A stretch of 64,000 nt of DNA from Mycoplasma haemofelis str. Langford 1. GTDB lineage: Bacteria > Bacillota_I > Bacilli_A > Mycoplasmatales > Mycoplasmoidaceae. Below, in pieces: positions 30,803 to 41,338 of this stretch. The position numbers and the translations under genes are program-made. The stretch lies in the NCBI RefSeq assembly GCF_000200735.1, contig NC_014970.1:434001-498000 (forward strand), read 5' to 3'. The notes under the pieces were generated by a model. The model had not been told where the DNA came from. It searched no databases and saw nothing but the letters and a program-made list of their open reading frames with translations. Each line of letters opens with the position of its first letter. Positions within the stretch are counted from its first letter, which is position 1.

Positions 30803-31366
30803 CTATTTCTTATTTAATCCTCAGTCCTTTTGATCCCTGCTGGAATAACTTCACCTTTCGCCGGTCTTTGTCACGTAAACATTCCCATTGTGTGATGGTT
30901 TGTTTCTATCTCCTTTACAAGCCTTATCAACATCATCTCAAAACGTACGATTTGTGGAGCCTGCGTTTCGATCCTTGGTTTTCTCCTCTTTTCAGTTGAT
31001 CTGGGTAAAACTCCGATTACTTCTATCTTTGTTATCGATTCTGAAAACCTTACAAGTAGTGTCTTCTTTTGTTTGTGTTGATGCTGCTTGAACAGGCTGA
31101 GGAGGAACGGATGGTTGAGTTTCTTGTTGAGTAACTGGAGAAGGTTCGCTAGATTGCTCTCGAGTTTCTTCCGAAGATTCTACAGTTGTATTAATTGGTG
31201 TTACTTCCTCTTCTTCAGTAGTTTCAGGAGCATCTTCACTCTTAGTTTTAATCAGATCCTTAGGCTTTTCTTTCCAATCTACGGAATAAACGCCCAACGC
31301 CCCCACACCTGTTGCAGAAGCTGCAGTCGCCCCTCCGGCCAAGAATTTAACTCCTGCTAATTTCAT
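30803..31366 (-). CDS. Family B protein, MDWKEKP subtype, 187 aa
   Basis: MKLAGVKFLAGGATAASATG anchor, LGVYSVDWKEKPKDLIKTK, a linker of about 60 residues rich in Glu, Thr, Pro and Gln, TCKVFRIDNKDRSN, FWDDVDKACKG, HNGNVYVTKTGERWSYSSRDQKDW. Upstream member of a B-G pair with 30139. Confidence 0.84.
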
Positions 31367-31441
31367 AATCGATTCACTAACCTAGGATCTTCTGCATATT
31401 CAACACACCTAATCAATGATTTTTTATCAAGCATTCACAAT

Positions 31442-32029
31442 CTATTTCTTGCAGTGGTTCTTGAAATTCTCATAAGAAACTTTATCTTCTCGGGATAGAT
31501 AGGCATTTGAGCCACATCATTTCTGTAACTTCTTACCATTAGCATCATCTCCACTTTCGGAACTTTCAAGAGTCACCTTATCAATCTCTCCTTGTAGATT
31601 CCCTAAAGAAGAGTATTTGGTTTTGAAGGAATTAATCTCTGTCCCTATTGATAGTCCTTCTGATTTCAATTTATCTTCGAATGTTGAATAGATAATGCAT
31701 CACCTTTCCGCTTTCTTCAGAAGGAAGTCTTTATCTTGTTGCTCTATAGTCTTGATACATCAATCTTTGATTTCTGTATCTGAGACGTTACCAGTCTTTA
31801 TTCTCAGATCTTCACTCACTTCCAAAGCATAAGTCTTGGATACTTTCTTCCACGCTTCTGCCTGTTCACTATCAGGAAGTTCGGAAGTTAATTTGTGTCC
31901 TTTAGATTTAAGAAGAGTCTTTATGGAGTTATCTTCTGGATTGGAATAGGAGGAAGCAGCTAATCCTCCAAGCCCGATACCTCCAGCTCCCATGAGAGCC
32001 ATTCCTCCTTTTGCTAATGATGAAGCCAT
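31442..32029 (-). CDS. Family G paralogue, 195 aa
   Basis: MASSLAKGGMALMGAGGIG anchor, LAASSYS, IKTLLKSKGHKLTSELP, YALEVSEDL, IKDWCIKTIEQQ, ERWCIIYSTFEDKL, KLQKWCGSNAYLS, NFKNHCKK. Five bases separate its start from the stop of the upstream H gene. G members 31442, 32658 and 38206 share the GHKLTSxLP motif. Confidence 0.86.
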
Positions 32030-32033
32030 CTAT

Positions 32034-32648
32034 CTATTTTCGACAGTAAAGTTCCTGTTGCTTAAATTCAGAGGATTCTGACCCTTCATAAACACGGGAT
32101 TGAATCTCTTCACATCAGTTCTTCAACTTCTCTCTGATGGCTTCGTCATGAGGTGCGGCACCTGTAGATTTGATTTCCTTTTGTATTTCTAATAACTTAT
32201 TCGGAAGTGTGCCTCCTGTTGAAGGGTCATGACTTTTTAGACTGGTCAAAGGAGCATCTCATGACGTGTTGTTTTTCTCATCCCCATTTCAAGCTTTAGA
32301 ACCCACATCTTTGTTGGTCTTGGAGCAGTACAGTTCAAAGTCTTTTTGATATTTTGAATTTTCAAATGGTTCTTCATAAATTAGAGAGCACCCTTCTTGA
32401 AGTAGCCTGTTAGCTTCATCCCCATCTTTCTTAGCTGCTTCAATTAGCTTTATATGAACGGGGACTCCTTTCTTCAAGGAAGCAAGCCTAGAGCTTCATA
32501 GATTGGAAGTTTTTGGAAGCCAAGCGTGCTCGTATCGCTCCTTGAAAGTAGTGCTAGGGATACTCTGGTCTTTAAGTAAAAGGAAACCACCTGCGCCAGC
32601 AGCACCAACTCCTGCCGCTCCCGCAGCCATGAAAGAAAGTTTACTCAT
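32034..32648 (-). CDS. Family H paralogue, 204 aa
   Basis: MSKLSFMAAGAAGVGAAG anchor, GGFLLLKDQ, TTFKERYEHAWL, LQEGCSLIYEEPFENSKYQKD, YCSKTNKDVGS, LKNWCEEIQSRVYEGSES, and QQELYCRK. Sister of 37574-38203 in gene order as well: each lies next to a G gene that lies next to an L gene. Confidence 0.86.
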
Positions 32649-32657
32649 ATATCTTCC

Positions 32658-33254
32658 CTATCTTTGGGCTACAGCCTTAGTACAATGTCCTTTAAAGGTT
32701 TGATATGTGGAGTCATCTCCATATGATGAGTGGATCATGGTTTCACATCACTTCTTAAGCTTTCTGCCGTTTTCATTTCCGGTTCCTGCATCAGGAGTAA
32801 TAGCACTTACGACTGAAGTCAAATCACCCAAAGAGTCGTACTTAGTATTGAGGGTTCCATCATCCGTTTCCAACGTTAACTTCTCTTCGTCCAATTTGTC
32901 TTTAAATGAAGAATATACGACACACCACTTGGCGGCTTTCTCTAAGATTGAAGCACTACTTTGGACTTCCATATGCTTCTCACATCAATTGCGTATGTCA
33001 TTCGCAGTAACTTCTCCTTCTTTGATTTTCAATTCCTGTTTTGCTTCTAACTTATAGGTATTGGCTACTTTAGCTCAAGAAGCGTCTTGTTTGGATGATG
33101 GAAGAGAGGAAGTAAGTTTATGTCCTTTGGATATGAGAGCTGCCTTCACAGTATTATCGGTGGATTTGACATAGTTGGATATAGCTCAGCCTCCCATTCC
33201 TATACCTCCCGCTCCGGCCGCGGCAATTCCTCCCTTCATTAATGAAGAAGTCAT
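32658..33254 (-). CDS. Family G paralogue, 198 aa
   Basis: MTSSLMKGGIAAAGAGGIG anchor, GGWAISNYVKS, VKAALISKGHKLTSSLPSS, IRNWCEKHME, AKWCVVYSSFKDKLDEEK, KLKKWCETMIHSSYGDD, FKGHCTKAVAQR. Sister of 38206-38793, in the same order relative to H and L genes. Confidence 0.86.
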
Positions 33255-33261
33255 GAGATTA

Positions 33262-33879
33262 TTAAGGGAAGATATTGGAATCAGGAGCTAGACAGAATTC
33301 CCTAGCATTCCGGATAGTCTTTATATTTTCGGGCTTGTACCTTTCTCTTAATGTTGACTTACATCAACTTAATAGGACATTAAAGTCATCTCGTTCTTTG
33401 AGAATCCCTTCCTTGATAGCCGATTCTTTATGCTGTCTAAATATCTCTTCTTTGTGGAGTTCAGTCTCCTTCATGTCATCTATCGTTTGACTATCTTCTT
33501 CCTCCAATAGGAAGGATTTGATATCTATAGTACAGAAGAGTTTCAATTGATTGAAGATCTCAATTTTCTCCACGGAATATCTTTCATATAGATTCTGGTA
33601 GCATCACTTCTTTAAGAAGTAGGCTCCTTCATTGCGGGAAGAATGGGAGTTAATTTCTGGAATTAGCCTAATTAACTCCTCTCTATGATGAAGAAATCGC
33701 TCTCTTCATCTGGTAAACTGATTCTTCCTCACTTCGAATAGGGATTTGTAGTGCTGTGATTCCAAATGTGCCTTATTCGTGGGATATTGAAATAAGGTCT
33801 CTGCAGTTTTGAAACCCACTCCAGAGATGACTGCTACAGTGGCAGATGTAGTTACGGATTTCGCAATGCTGGAACTCAC
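33262..33879 (-). CDS. Family L paralogue with GTG start, 205 aa
   Basis: GTG 33879 (VSSSIAKSVTTSATVAVISG) aligns exactly with the ATG of 38793-39410, giving equal lengths. Body: HKAHLESQHYKSLFE-like block, EGAYFLKKWCYQNLYE, LKLFCTIDIKSFLLEEED, LLSWCKSTLRE, AREFCLAPDSN. Less Gly-rich anchor than other families. Unknown function. Confidence 0.83.
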
Positions 33880-33925
33880 TTGAACACCTATTGCCGATAT
33901 ATTACTTTGAACTTAAATCCCCTGA

Positions 33926-34853
33926 ATGTCCGATAAGACCTCTTTATTTCCCGCCAATTTAAGAGTGGGATTGATGGCAGGAGCAGCTGCTTTAGCCTCT
34001 GTAGGAACTTCTTCCGGTTTATTACTAGATGCTAATCAAGGCAATTTAAAGGCAATTTAAAGGCAATTTAAAGGCAATTGCACAGTCGGCCGAAACGGCT
34101 GCCGCTCCAATTGTAGATCCAATTAAGAAAGGGGCGGAGCAGTTATCTCAGCAATTGGATGAGTTTTCTAAGAAGGGCTACAACGTAGGAGTAGATGTAA
34201 AGAGTTGGGCAGATAATAACTTTAATAAAGTCAAGATAAAGAGTGGAGCTGTTCAGATTTACAACAATCTTAAATCGGGATATGATGCAGTTAGTTCATT
34301 TGCAAAGTCTGCAGGAACGACTATTAAGGATTTCTTTAAGAATTGAGAGTCTAATAGGGAAACAATGCACATCATATTCAAGTCCATTGGTAATTCCTTT
34401 TCACTATTAGGGGGACTAGTAAGCTCCTCTTCGGAGGGAGAGTCGAAGATCAAGATATTATTTGAGGTGTTATCTCATGAGAAGTTCAAGGATTTTGTGG
34501 GAGCTGTAGGGAGTTTGACTTCTAAAAATCCCAGTCTGTTCTCTCAACTACAGGGAGATGATATTTATGATGTCCTGACTGCCTTCAAACAGGAGCCAGA
34601 AGAGGTTACTGGGATTATTAATAAGTTGGTGGAGGATTACAAGGAGTCGGATTCTGTTACTCGGGATATATTCATTCAAGCTTTAAAACTTCAGTCTCTG
34701 ATGGGTAAGGCTACGTCCTTGGCACAGAAAGTTAAAACACTTCTAACTACAAATCCAGAGGAAGCCAAGAAGTTGATAGCTCAAGTGGAGCAGACTATTA
34801 AAGAGTTGGAGGGTGTAATAAAGTCTCAAGAACAGATATCTGAAGAGAAGTAG
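33926..34853 (+). pseudogene. Family M gene (type 1), out of frame through an 11-bp repeat
   Basis: ATG 33926 (MSDKTSLFPANLRVGLMAG) and anchor match the intact 39482 gene, but three copies of GGCAATTTAAA at 34040-34072 introduce a stop and shift the frame. With one copy the protein continues NQGNLKAIAQSAETAAAPIV, FSKKGYNVGVDVKSW, HIIFKSIGNSFSLLGGL, ESKIKILFEVLSHEKFKDF and a C-terminal helical KLIAQVEQTIKELEG to TAG 34851. Predicted 301 aa when in frame. No Trp-Cys pairs: a different architecture from the other families. Confidence 0.88.
34040..34079 (+). repeat. 11-bp tandem repeat (3.6 copies) in family M gene
   Basis: Unit GGCAATTTAAA, three perfect copies plus GGCAATT. Two or more full units place a TAA in frame, so only the one-unit state is open. 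Confidence 0.92.
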
Positions 34854-34934
34854 TAATGAATGTATCTGAGATCCGAAAAACAGGGATCTCTAGAGGCTAG
34901 AAATTAGAAGCGAAATCCTTTAATAAATGGTGCT

Positions 34935-35846
34935 TTGTCTGGATATCAACACAACTGACTTTCTCTTAATTTAAAGGCCAGTTTACTAGTAGGAATAGCT
35001 GGTCTGGCTTCGGTAGGAGCAGGATCTGGAGTTATTTTTGGCGGAGGCTCTCAAGATATTAGGAATTCTTTTTCTACAGTTGCTGATCCAATAGTAAATC
35101 CAATTAGAACAGGTTACGAGAATATTAGTTCTAAGGTTAAGGAGCTTCAATCACACGGGTATAACACGGGGATTGATTTCAAAGAGTGAGTTGATAAGAA
35201 TTTAAGTAAATCCAGAATTAAGACAGGTTGGAAAGCGATTGAGACGAATATTAAAAGTTGAGGAACTCAAGCATATGACATCTCTAAGACCGTTGTAGAA
35301 AAGACGGGTTCTTTCTTTTCTAATTGAGAATCCAATAAAGAGCTACTCTACACAATCTTTACAGCTTTAGGAGGCTCCTTTTCCCTAGTGGGAAGTCTAT
35401 TTGGTACATGGGATACCTCTGGAGAGTCAAAGCTATTATTGCTATGAGAAGTTTTGCAGAAAGAGGAATTCCCTCAATTCTTGACTCATGTATCCGCTTT
35501 AACCTCTAAGAACCCTCAATTGCTATCCGAATTAAAGGGTGATGATATTCCCGATGTTTTGAATGCCTTTAGACAAGATCCGTCTTATGTAAATGAGACT
35601 CTATCCACTCTATCTGGGGAAGATAAGGTAAATAGGGATAGGTTAATGAGTGCTCTTAAATTGCAATCTCTTATGGGTAAAGCTCAATCTATATTGGGAA
35701 GAGCTAAGAAGCTTCTTCAAGATTCAGAGAAGAATAAAGATGAGATAGCTAAGGTAACTAAGGAATTGGAATCTACTATTAAGGAATTAGCAGGATTAAT
35801 TAAATCCCAAGAGCAAGCTGATACAAAAGGATCTCCCCAATCCTAG
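34935..35846 (+). CDS. Family M protein (type 2) with TTG start, 303 aa
   Basis: Intact. TTG 34935 (LSGYQHNWLSLNLKASLLVG) is supported by TTG at the same place in 36661, 40414, 62404 and 63341; no ATG or GTG fits the frame upstream. Anchor residues about 14-35, KELQSHGYNTGIDFKEW (the site where 40414 and 62404 carry repeats), FSLVGSLFGTWDTSGESK, LLLWEVLQKEEFPQFL, SKNPQLLSELKGDDIPDVLNAF, then a long Lys/Glu-rich predicted coiled coil. Function unknown. Confidence 0.85.
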
Positions 35847-35976
35847 GATAAAGGGGAGTATTTCTCTTGGTACTTATTGGTTCTCAATCATATCCATCCA
35901 CAGATAATTCTTTTCAGAGAGATTACGCCCAAGATCAAGGCTTTAAAGAATGAGAGTATTCTTTTAATGGTCACCA

Positions 35977-36609
35977 CTATTTAGATCAACATCAAGCTTT
36001 AACTCGCTGAAAGTCCTCGGAGGAAGTGTCAGCAACCTTAACTTTGGCTTTTTCCTCACACTTTTCCTTGAATTTATCAGAAGGAGTATTTTGGTTTTTC
36101 TGCGTGCTTCAATCCTCGGTTCCTCAAACATCATTATCGGCAGGTTGGCTACCTTCCTTTTTATTAACAGAAGCGTCCTTGTAGGAACCTCAAGCCTTAT
36201 TTCACTTATCGGCAGAATCCCCTTTCTTAAGTATCTGTATACCTTCTTTTTGTAATCACTCAGACACAGTTAAATTCCTAGTGCATCAAGACTTTATTTC
36301 TTGAAATCGCTTATCTGATGAATCCTTAACAGGCACTTCAGATCTGCTTTTGCAAGTATCTTTAAATGCTTGAGTTGCTTCCTCTCCGGTCACATCCAAC
36401 ATCCAAGGATTATTGGATGTCTTGTAGGTCTTCCAAGCTGCATCTCAATCCCCCTTCTCGGAAGTTCCACTAAGAAGAATGGTCTTCCCTTCCTGTTTGA
36501 TTAATTCAGAGATTGAAGTCTTGCCGCTAATCTGTGAGTAAATAATGCCTCCGGTAATGGCAGAACCACCCCCTGCTGTGGCAAGAGCTAGTTTGGGAGT
36601 TAGAGACAT
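35977..36609 (-). CDS. Hypothetical anchored protein, 210 aa
   Basis: ATG 36609 (MSLTPKLALATAGGGSAITG), preferred over in-frame starts upstream. Anchor, ISELIKQEGKTILLSG, then two similar halves: DTCKSRSEVPVKDSSDKRF-EIKSWC and EKCEEKAKVKVADTSSEDF-RVKAWC. This internal duplication of about 90 residues is not seen in the other families. Many TGA-Trp codons. Lies between two family M genes on the opposite strand. Confidence 0.8.
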
Positions 36610-36660
36610 GGTTACTGTGGCTTCTATAATTAAAGGTTTCAAATATTAATTCTGCTCGTT

Positions 36661-37565
36661 TTGTCTAACTCTTCACAAAATTGACTTTCCCTCAACTTAA
36701 AGACAAGTTTATTAGTGGGGGCAGCTTCTATATCTGCTGCAGGAACCACTTCTAGTGTTCTCTCTAATGCTAGCGGAGGCGTTTTAGAGGCGTTTTAGAG
36801 GCGGTTAAGAATTCCTCCCAACCAATTATTGATCCTTTTCAGAAGGGGTATTCTAAGTTATCAGAGCAGCTGGATAGTTTCTCTAAGCAGGGATATAACG
36901 CAGGAGTAGATGCTAAGTCTTGAGTAACAGAGAATTTAAGTAAGTCTAAGATAAAGACTGGTGGAACTAATATCTACAAGAACTTAAGTGATTGATACGG
37001 AGCAGTTAAAGGGTTTGCTGATAGTGCGCGCACTACAATCTCGGAGTTCTTTCAGAAATGGAGTGAGCATAGGGAGACTATGCATGTTGTCTTTAAGGCA
37101 TTAGGTAACTCCTTCTCCCTATTGGGGGGATTAATGGGTTCTTTTGAATCTGATGGGGAGTCCAAACTTAAGATATTGTTCGAAGTAATCGGGAAGCCTA
37201 AATTCAAGGATTTCATGACTCAAGTTTCTTCATTGGTGTCCAAGAACCCCAATCTGATGTCTTCTCTTGAAGGTAATGATGTAATGGATGTTCTTTCTGC
37301 CTTTAGGCAAGATGAGGATACAGTTGTTGATACTTTGAAGGGATTAAGCGAGAAGGATGCGGGAACAGTTGACAAGGCTACTCTTATGAATGCCTTGAAG
37401 CTTTATTCTCTAATGGATAAAGCCCGAAATCTTATGAGTAAGGCTAAAACAATTCTGGCATCCAAGGATAAAGAGAAAGCTAAACAACTAATTCAAGAAA
37501 TAACCGAGGCTCACAAACAAATGGAAGCCTTAATAAAGGCTAATGAAGGGCAAGCTACCGAGTAA
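36661..37565 (+). pseudogene. Family M gene (type 3), out of frame through an 11-bp repeat
   Basis: TTG 36661 (LSNSSQNWLSLNLKTSLLVG). Two copies of GGCGTTTTAGA at 36778-36799 introduce TAG; one copy gives SGGVLEAVKNSSQPIIDPF and an open frame to TAA 37563. Downstream: FSKQGYNAGVDAKSW, HVVFKALGNSFSLLGGLMG, GESKLKILFEVIGKPKFKDF, SKNPNLMSSLEGNDVMDVL, coiled-coil end. About 297 aa when in frame. Type 3 partner is 63341. Confidence 0.88.
36778..36804 (+). repeat. 11-bp tandem repeat (2.4 copies) in family M gene
   Basis: Unit GGCGTTTTAGA, two copies plus GGCG. At the same codon region (about 40) as the 34040 and 63455 repeats, but of different sequence. Confidence 0.92.
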
Positions 37566-37573
37566 CGAAATTA

Positions 37574-38203
37574 CTACTTCCTGCAATAGCGCTCCTGTTG
37601 TTTAAATTCGTCTGATTCTGAACCCTCGTAAATATTTGACTGAATCTCTTCGCATCAATTCTTTAATTTCTCTCTAACGGTAGCCTCATACGTTGTACCG
37701 CTTAAAGAACTGATTTCTTGTTTTAAAGCGGCAAGCTTTGCATGCAATTCTCCATATTCAGAAATACTATGACTTTTGAGATTGGTTAGAGGGGCATCTC
37801 ACGCGTTGTTGCTCTTATCTTCTGAATTCCATGTTTTAGAGCTGGCTTCCTTATTGGTCTTGGAGCAGTAATTCTTGAAATCCTTGTGGTGTTTTGAATT
37901 CTCAATTGGTTCTGAGTAAACTAGATCACACCCTTCTTTCAAGAGTTGAGTTGCCGCTTCATCCTTATTCGTTTCCTTAGCTTTATTAAAAGCTTCAATG
38001 AGTTTGGGATGAGTTGGCGCTTCTTTCTTTAAGGAAGCAAGCTTAGTGGTTCAAAGATCGGAAGTTTTTGAAAGTAGGGCATGTTTGTATCTTTCTTTAA
38101 AGGTAGTTTTGGGGTTGTCATTTCCTTTCATCAAGAAGTATCCTCCAGCGCCAGCTGCACCTACTCCTGCCGTACTTGCAGCCAAGAAAGCTAGTTTACT
38201 CAT
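37574..38203 (-). CDS. Family H paralogue, 209 aa
   Basis: MSKLAFLAASTAGVGAAG anchor, GGYFLMKGN, TTFKERYKHALL, LKEGCDLVYSEPIENSKHHKD, YCSKTNKEASS, LKNWCEEIQSNIYEGSES, QQERYCRK. Sister of 32034-32648. The set 37574/38206/38793 (H-G-L) repeats 32034/32658/33262, each upstream of a divergent type 1 family M gene, so a block of about 2.8 kb is duplicated. Confidence 0.86.
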
Positions 38204-38205
38204 GA

Positions 38206-38793
38206 CTATCCGGAAACTTTAGAGCAATGTCCTTTGAATGTTTGATATGCATCGTCGTCTCTATAGGATAAGTGGATCATAGTCTCACATCACTTCTTAA
38301 GCTTTCTACCATTCTCATTTTCACTCCCACTATCAGGAGTAACTTTCTTTACTTCCTCCGTTAGAGAACCTAAAGAGTTGTATTTTGTTTGAAGAGAGGA
38401 AAGATCTGTCTCTAGTACTCTACCTTCTTCGTCTAACTTATCCTTAAAGGAAGAGTAAAGTACACACCACCTAGAAGCCTTCTTTAAAGTGGAATCGTTA
38501 CTTTGCTTTCCCAGATTCTCAGAACATCAATTCTTTATGTCTGTAGCAGATACATTTCCTTTTTGGATTTGGAGATCCCCTATTCCTTCTAATTTATAGG
38601 TATTTAAAGCCTTTTCTCATGCCGCTCCCTGTTCTGATGTTGGAAGAGAAGAAGTGAGCTTATGTCCTTTAGATACGAGGATTGCCTTAACGGTATTGTT
38701 AGATTTGATATGGTTTGATATTGCTCATCCTCCTAGTCCAGCGCCCCCAACCCCTGCGGCAGCCATTCCACCCTTTATTAATGAAGAAGGCAT
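38206..38793 (-). CDS. Family G paralogue, 195 aa
   Basis: MPSSLIKGGMAAAGVGGAG anchor, GGWAISNHIKS, VKAILVSKGHKLTSSLPTS, IKNWCSENLGKQ, SRWCVLYSSFKDKLDEEG, KLKKWCETMIHLSYRDD, FKGHCSKVSG. ATG overlaps the TAA of the upstream L gene by one base. Confidence 0.86.
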
Positions 38794-39410
38794 TATCTAA
38801 GTAGCTTTGAATCTGGAGTTAGGCAAAACTCTTTAGCATCATGGATGACCTTTCCATTCTCGGATTTATAGGCTCTCTTTAATGTTGACTTGCATCAATT
38901 TAATAGGTGGCCAAAGCTATCTCCTGTTTTCAGAATTCCAGCTTTAATGGCTGAATCCTTATATTTTCTAAAGATATCGTTCTTACCCTCTTCTGTCTCG
39001 TTTATCTCATCTATAGTTTGAGTATCTTCTTCCTCTAAAAGAAAGGCTTTTATATCCATGGTGCAAAAGAGCTTCAATTGATTGAAGGTATTGGAATTTT
39101 CATGGGCGTGATTTGAGTAAAGGCGATTGTAACATCATTTCTTTAGGAAGTAAGCCCCCTCATTGTTGGAAGAATTGGCATTTATTTCTGGAATTAAAGT
39201 CTCCAACTCTTCCTTGTGATTCAGAAACTTCTCTCTTCATCTGGTAAATTGATTTCTTTTTACTTCAAATAGGGATTTGTAGTTTTGGGACTCTAAATGA
39301 GCCTTGTTAGTGGGATGATTAAATAAGGTTCCCGCAGTCTTAAATCCAACTCCAGAAATGACGGCAACCGTTGCAGATGTCGTTACAGTCTTGGCTATTC
39401 CTGAACTCAT
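38793..39410 (-). CDS. Family L paralogue, 205 aa
   Basis: MSSGIAKTVTTSATVAVISG anchor, KAHLESQNYKSLFE, EGAYFLKKWCYNRLYSN, LKLFCTMDIKAFLLEEED, LLNWCKSTLKRAY, AKEFCLTPDSK. Nearly collinear with 33262-33879. Divergent from the intact type 1 M gene at 39482. Confidence 0.86.
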
Positions 39411-39481
39411 GATTTGGGTTTAATGTAGAGAAGATATAGGTTATCGATATATGATAATTTTCTAAATTAAAGATCTCCTGT

Positions 39482-40378
39482 ATGTCTGATAAAGCCTCTC
39501 TATTTCCTTCAAATTTAAGAACCGGTTTATTAACGGGCTCAGCCGCTCTAGCATCTATAGGAACTTCTTCTAGTTTATTACTAGACGTTCATAAAGACAA
39601 ACTAAAGACAATAGTGGAACAGGCCGGAACTGCGGCCTCTCCCGTTGTGGAGCCTATCAAAACGGGAGTGAGTCATCTGACGACTGAGTTGGATAATTTT
39701 GCCAAGAAAGGTCATAATGCAGGAATTGATGCCAAAGAATGGGTAACTGGAAACTTTAATAAGGCCAAGATAAAGCATGGGGCGGACAAGATTTATGCAA
39801 ATCTTAAGTCAGGATATGAGGCAGTTAGCTCCTTTGCTAAAGAGGCTGGCTCCACCATTAAGAACTTCTTTGAGAAGTGAGAGGATAATAGGGAAACAAT
39901 GCACATCATATTCAAGTCCATTGGGAATTCTTTTTCCATACTAGGAGGATTAATAAACTCTTCTTCAGCCGGAGAGTCAAAGATCAAGATATTGTTTGAG
40001 GTATTGGCTCATGAGAAGTTCAAGGATTTCGCGGGTGCAGTAAGCTCATTAACTTCTAAAAATCCTAATCTGTTCTCTCAACTACAAGGTGACGATATTT
40101 ATGATGTTTTAACTGCCTTTAGACAAGAGCCTGATGAGGTTACTGGAATACTAAAAGAATTAGGTACGAAGCCAGATAATTCGATTGGAAGAACAGAGTT
40201 AATTCAAGCTCTAAAACTTCAGTCTCTTATTGGTAAGGCTACTGATCTGGCAAAGAAAGTGCAACAGCTTATAAGTTCTAATCCCGCAGAGGCTAAGAAG
40301 TTGAAAGATCAGGTTGAGAAAACTATCAGGGAACTGGAGGCGATAATAAAGTCTCAAGAATCGCAGGAGCAGCAATAG
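39482..40378 (+). CDS. Family M protein (type 1), intact, 298 aa
   Basis: ATG 39482 (MSDKASLFPSNLRTGLLTG). The reference for type 1: anchor, SSSLLLDVHKDKLKTIVEQA where the paralogue 33926 has its repeat, FAKKGHNAGIDAKEW, MHIIFKSIGNSFSILGGL, GESKIKILFEVLAHEKFKDF, SKNPNLFSQLQGDDIYDVL, and a C-terminal coiled coil ending SQESQEQQ. TGA occurs once, at 39878. It is one of two in-frame M genes among seven. Confidence 0.87.
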
Positions 40379-40413
40379 GAGGTTAAAATATTCCCCCCTT
40401 ATCTCCTATTGCT

Positions 40414-41338
40414 TTGACTAGTCCTTCTCAAAATTGACTTTCCCTCAATCTAAAGACGAGTCTATTAGTTGGGATATCCGGTTTAGCAACAGTAGGAACT
40501 GGCTCTGGAGTTGTATTTGGTGGAGGTTATAAAGATATTAAAAGTTCTTTTTCTACCGCTGCTGACCCAATCATAAAGCCTATAAGGACTGGCTATGACA
40601 ATATTAGCACTAAGGTTAAAGAGCTTCAGGCGCAAGGGTATAACAAGGGTATAACAAGGGTATAACAAGGGTATAACAGATCTTAAGGATTGAGTTGGTA
40701 ATAATCTAAGTAAGCAGAGGATAAAGTCAGGTTGAAATAAGGTTAGAGAAAATATCGTAAGCTGGGGAGGTACTGCTCGAGATATTTCTAAAAGTGTCTA
40801 TGAGCAGGCTGGCAGCTTTTTGAAAAACTGGGATAAGAATAGGGAGACTTTACACACCATCTTCACTGCACTAGGGAGCTCTTTCTCTATAGTAGGGAGT
40901 TTATTTGGGACATGGGATACTTCCGGAGAGTCAAAGCTTATGCTGCTTTGGGAGGTTTTACAAAATGAGAAGTTTCCAGACTTCCTTACTAGCGTATCCA
41001 GTCTAGCTTCTAAACATCCAAGCCTACTATCCCAGTTGCAAGGTAACGATATTCCGGATATCTTGAATGCTTTCAAACAGGATTCTGAATATGTGATTAG
41101 CACTATGAATACTCTCTCCAATGAAGCGCAGACTGTGGATAGAAATGGGTTAATGAGTGCTTTAAAACTTCAATCCTTAATGGGAAGAGCTAAGGCAATT
41201 GGTGATAGAGCAAGAGCCCTTCTGTCAAGGGGACATCAAAATAAAGAAGAGATAGAGAAAGTGAAGCAGGAATTACAGAAAGTTATTGGAGAATTGACTG
41301 CGTTAGAGAAAGCTAATGCTCAAGATGTGCAGCAGTAG
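40414..41338 (+). pseudogene. Family M gene (type 2), out of frame through an 11-bp repeat
   Basis: TTG 40414 (LTSPSQNWLSLNLKTSLLVG). Four copies of AAGGGTATAAC at 40634-40677 throw the frame; with two copies it reads AQGYNKGITDLKDWVG and runs on through HTIFTALGSSFSIVGSLFG, WDTSGESKLMLLWEVL and SQLQGNDIPDILNAF to TAG 41336. About 300 aa when in frame. Abuts the convergent gene at 41339 with no spacer. Confidence 0.88.
40634..40677 (+). repeat. 11-bp tandem repeat (4 copies) in family M gene
   Basis: Unit AAGGGTATAAC, four perfect copies. The same unit appears with 2.8 copies at 62624-62654 in another type 2 gene 22 kb away. Confidence 0.92.

Noticed and set aside
30803..31366. Lipoprotein signal peptide in the Gly/Ala-rich N-termini
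   Set aside because: No Cys stands at the end of the hydrophobic segment in these families, so a lipobox cannot be supported.
34040..34079. Programmed ribosomal frameshifting at the tandem repeats
   Set aside because: Siblings have no repeat and no shift, units vary in sequence, and there is no slippery heptamer with a following structure.
36778..36804. Assembly or sequencing artefact behind the repeats
   Set aside because: Eleven independent loci with distinct units and otherwise clean frames are hard to explain this way; single-base homopolymer errors remain possible only for 27048-27055.
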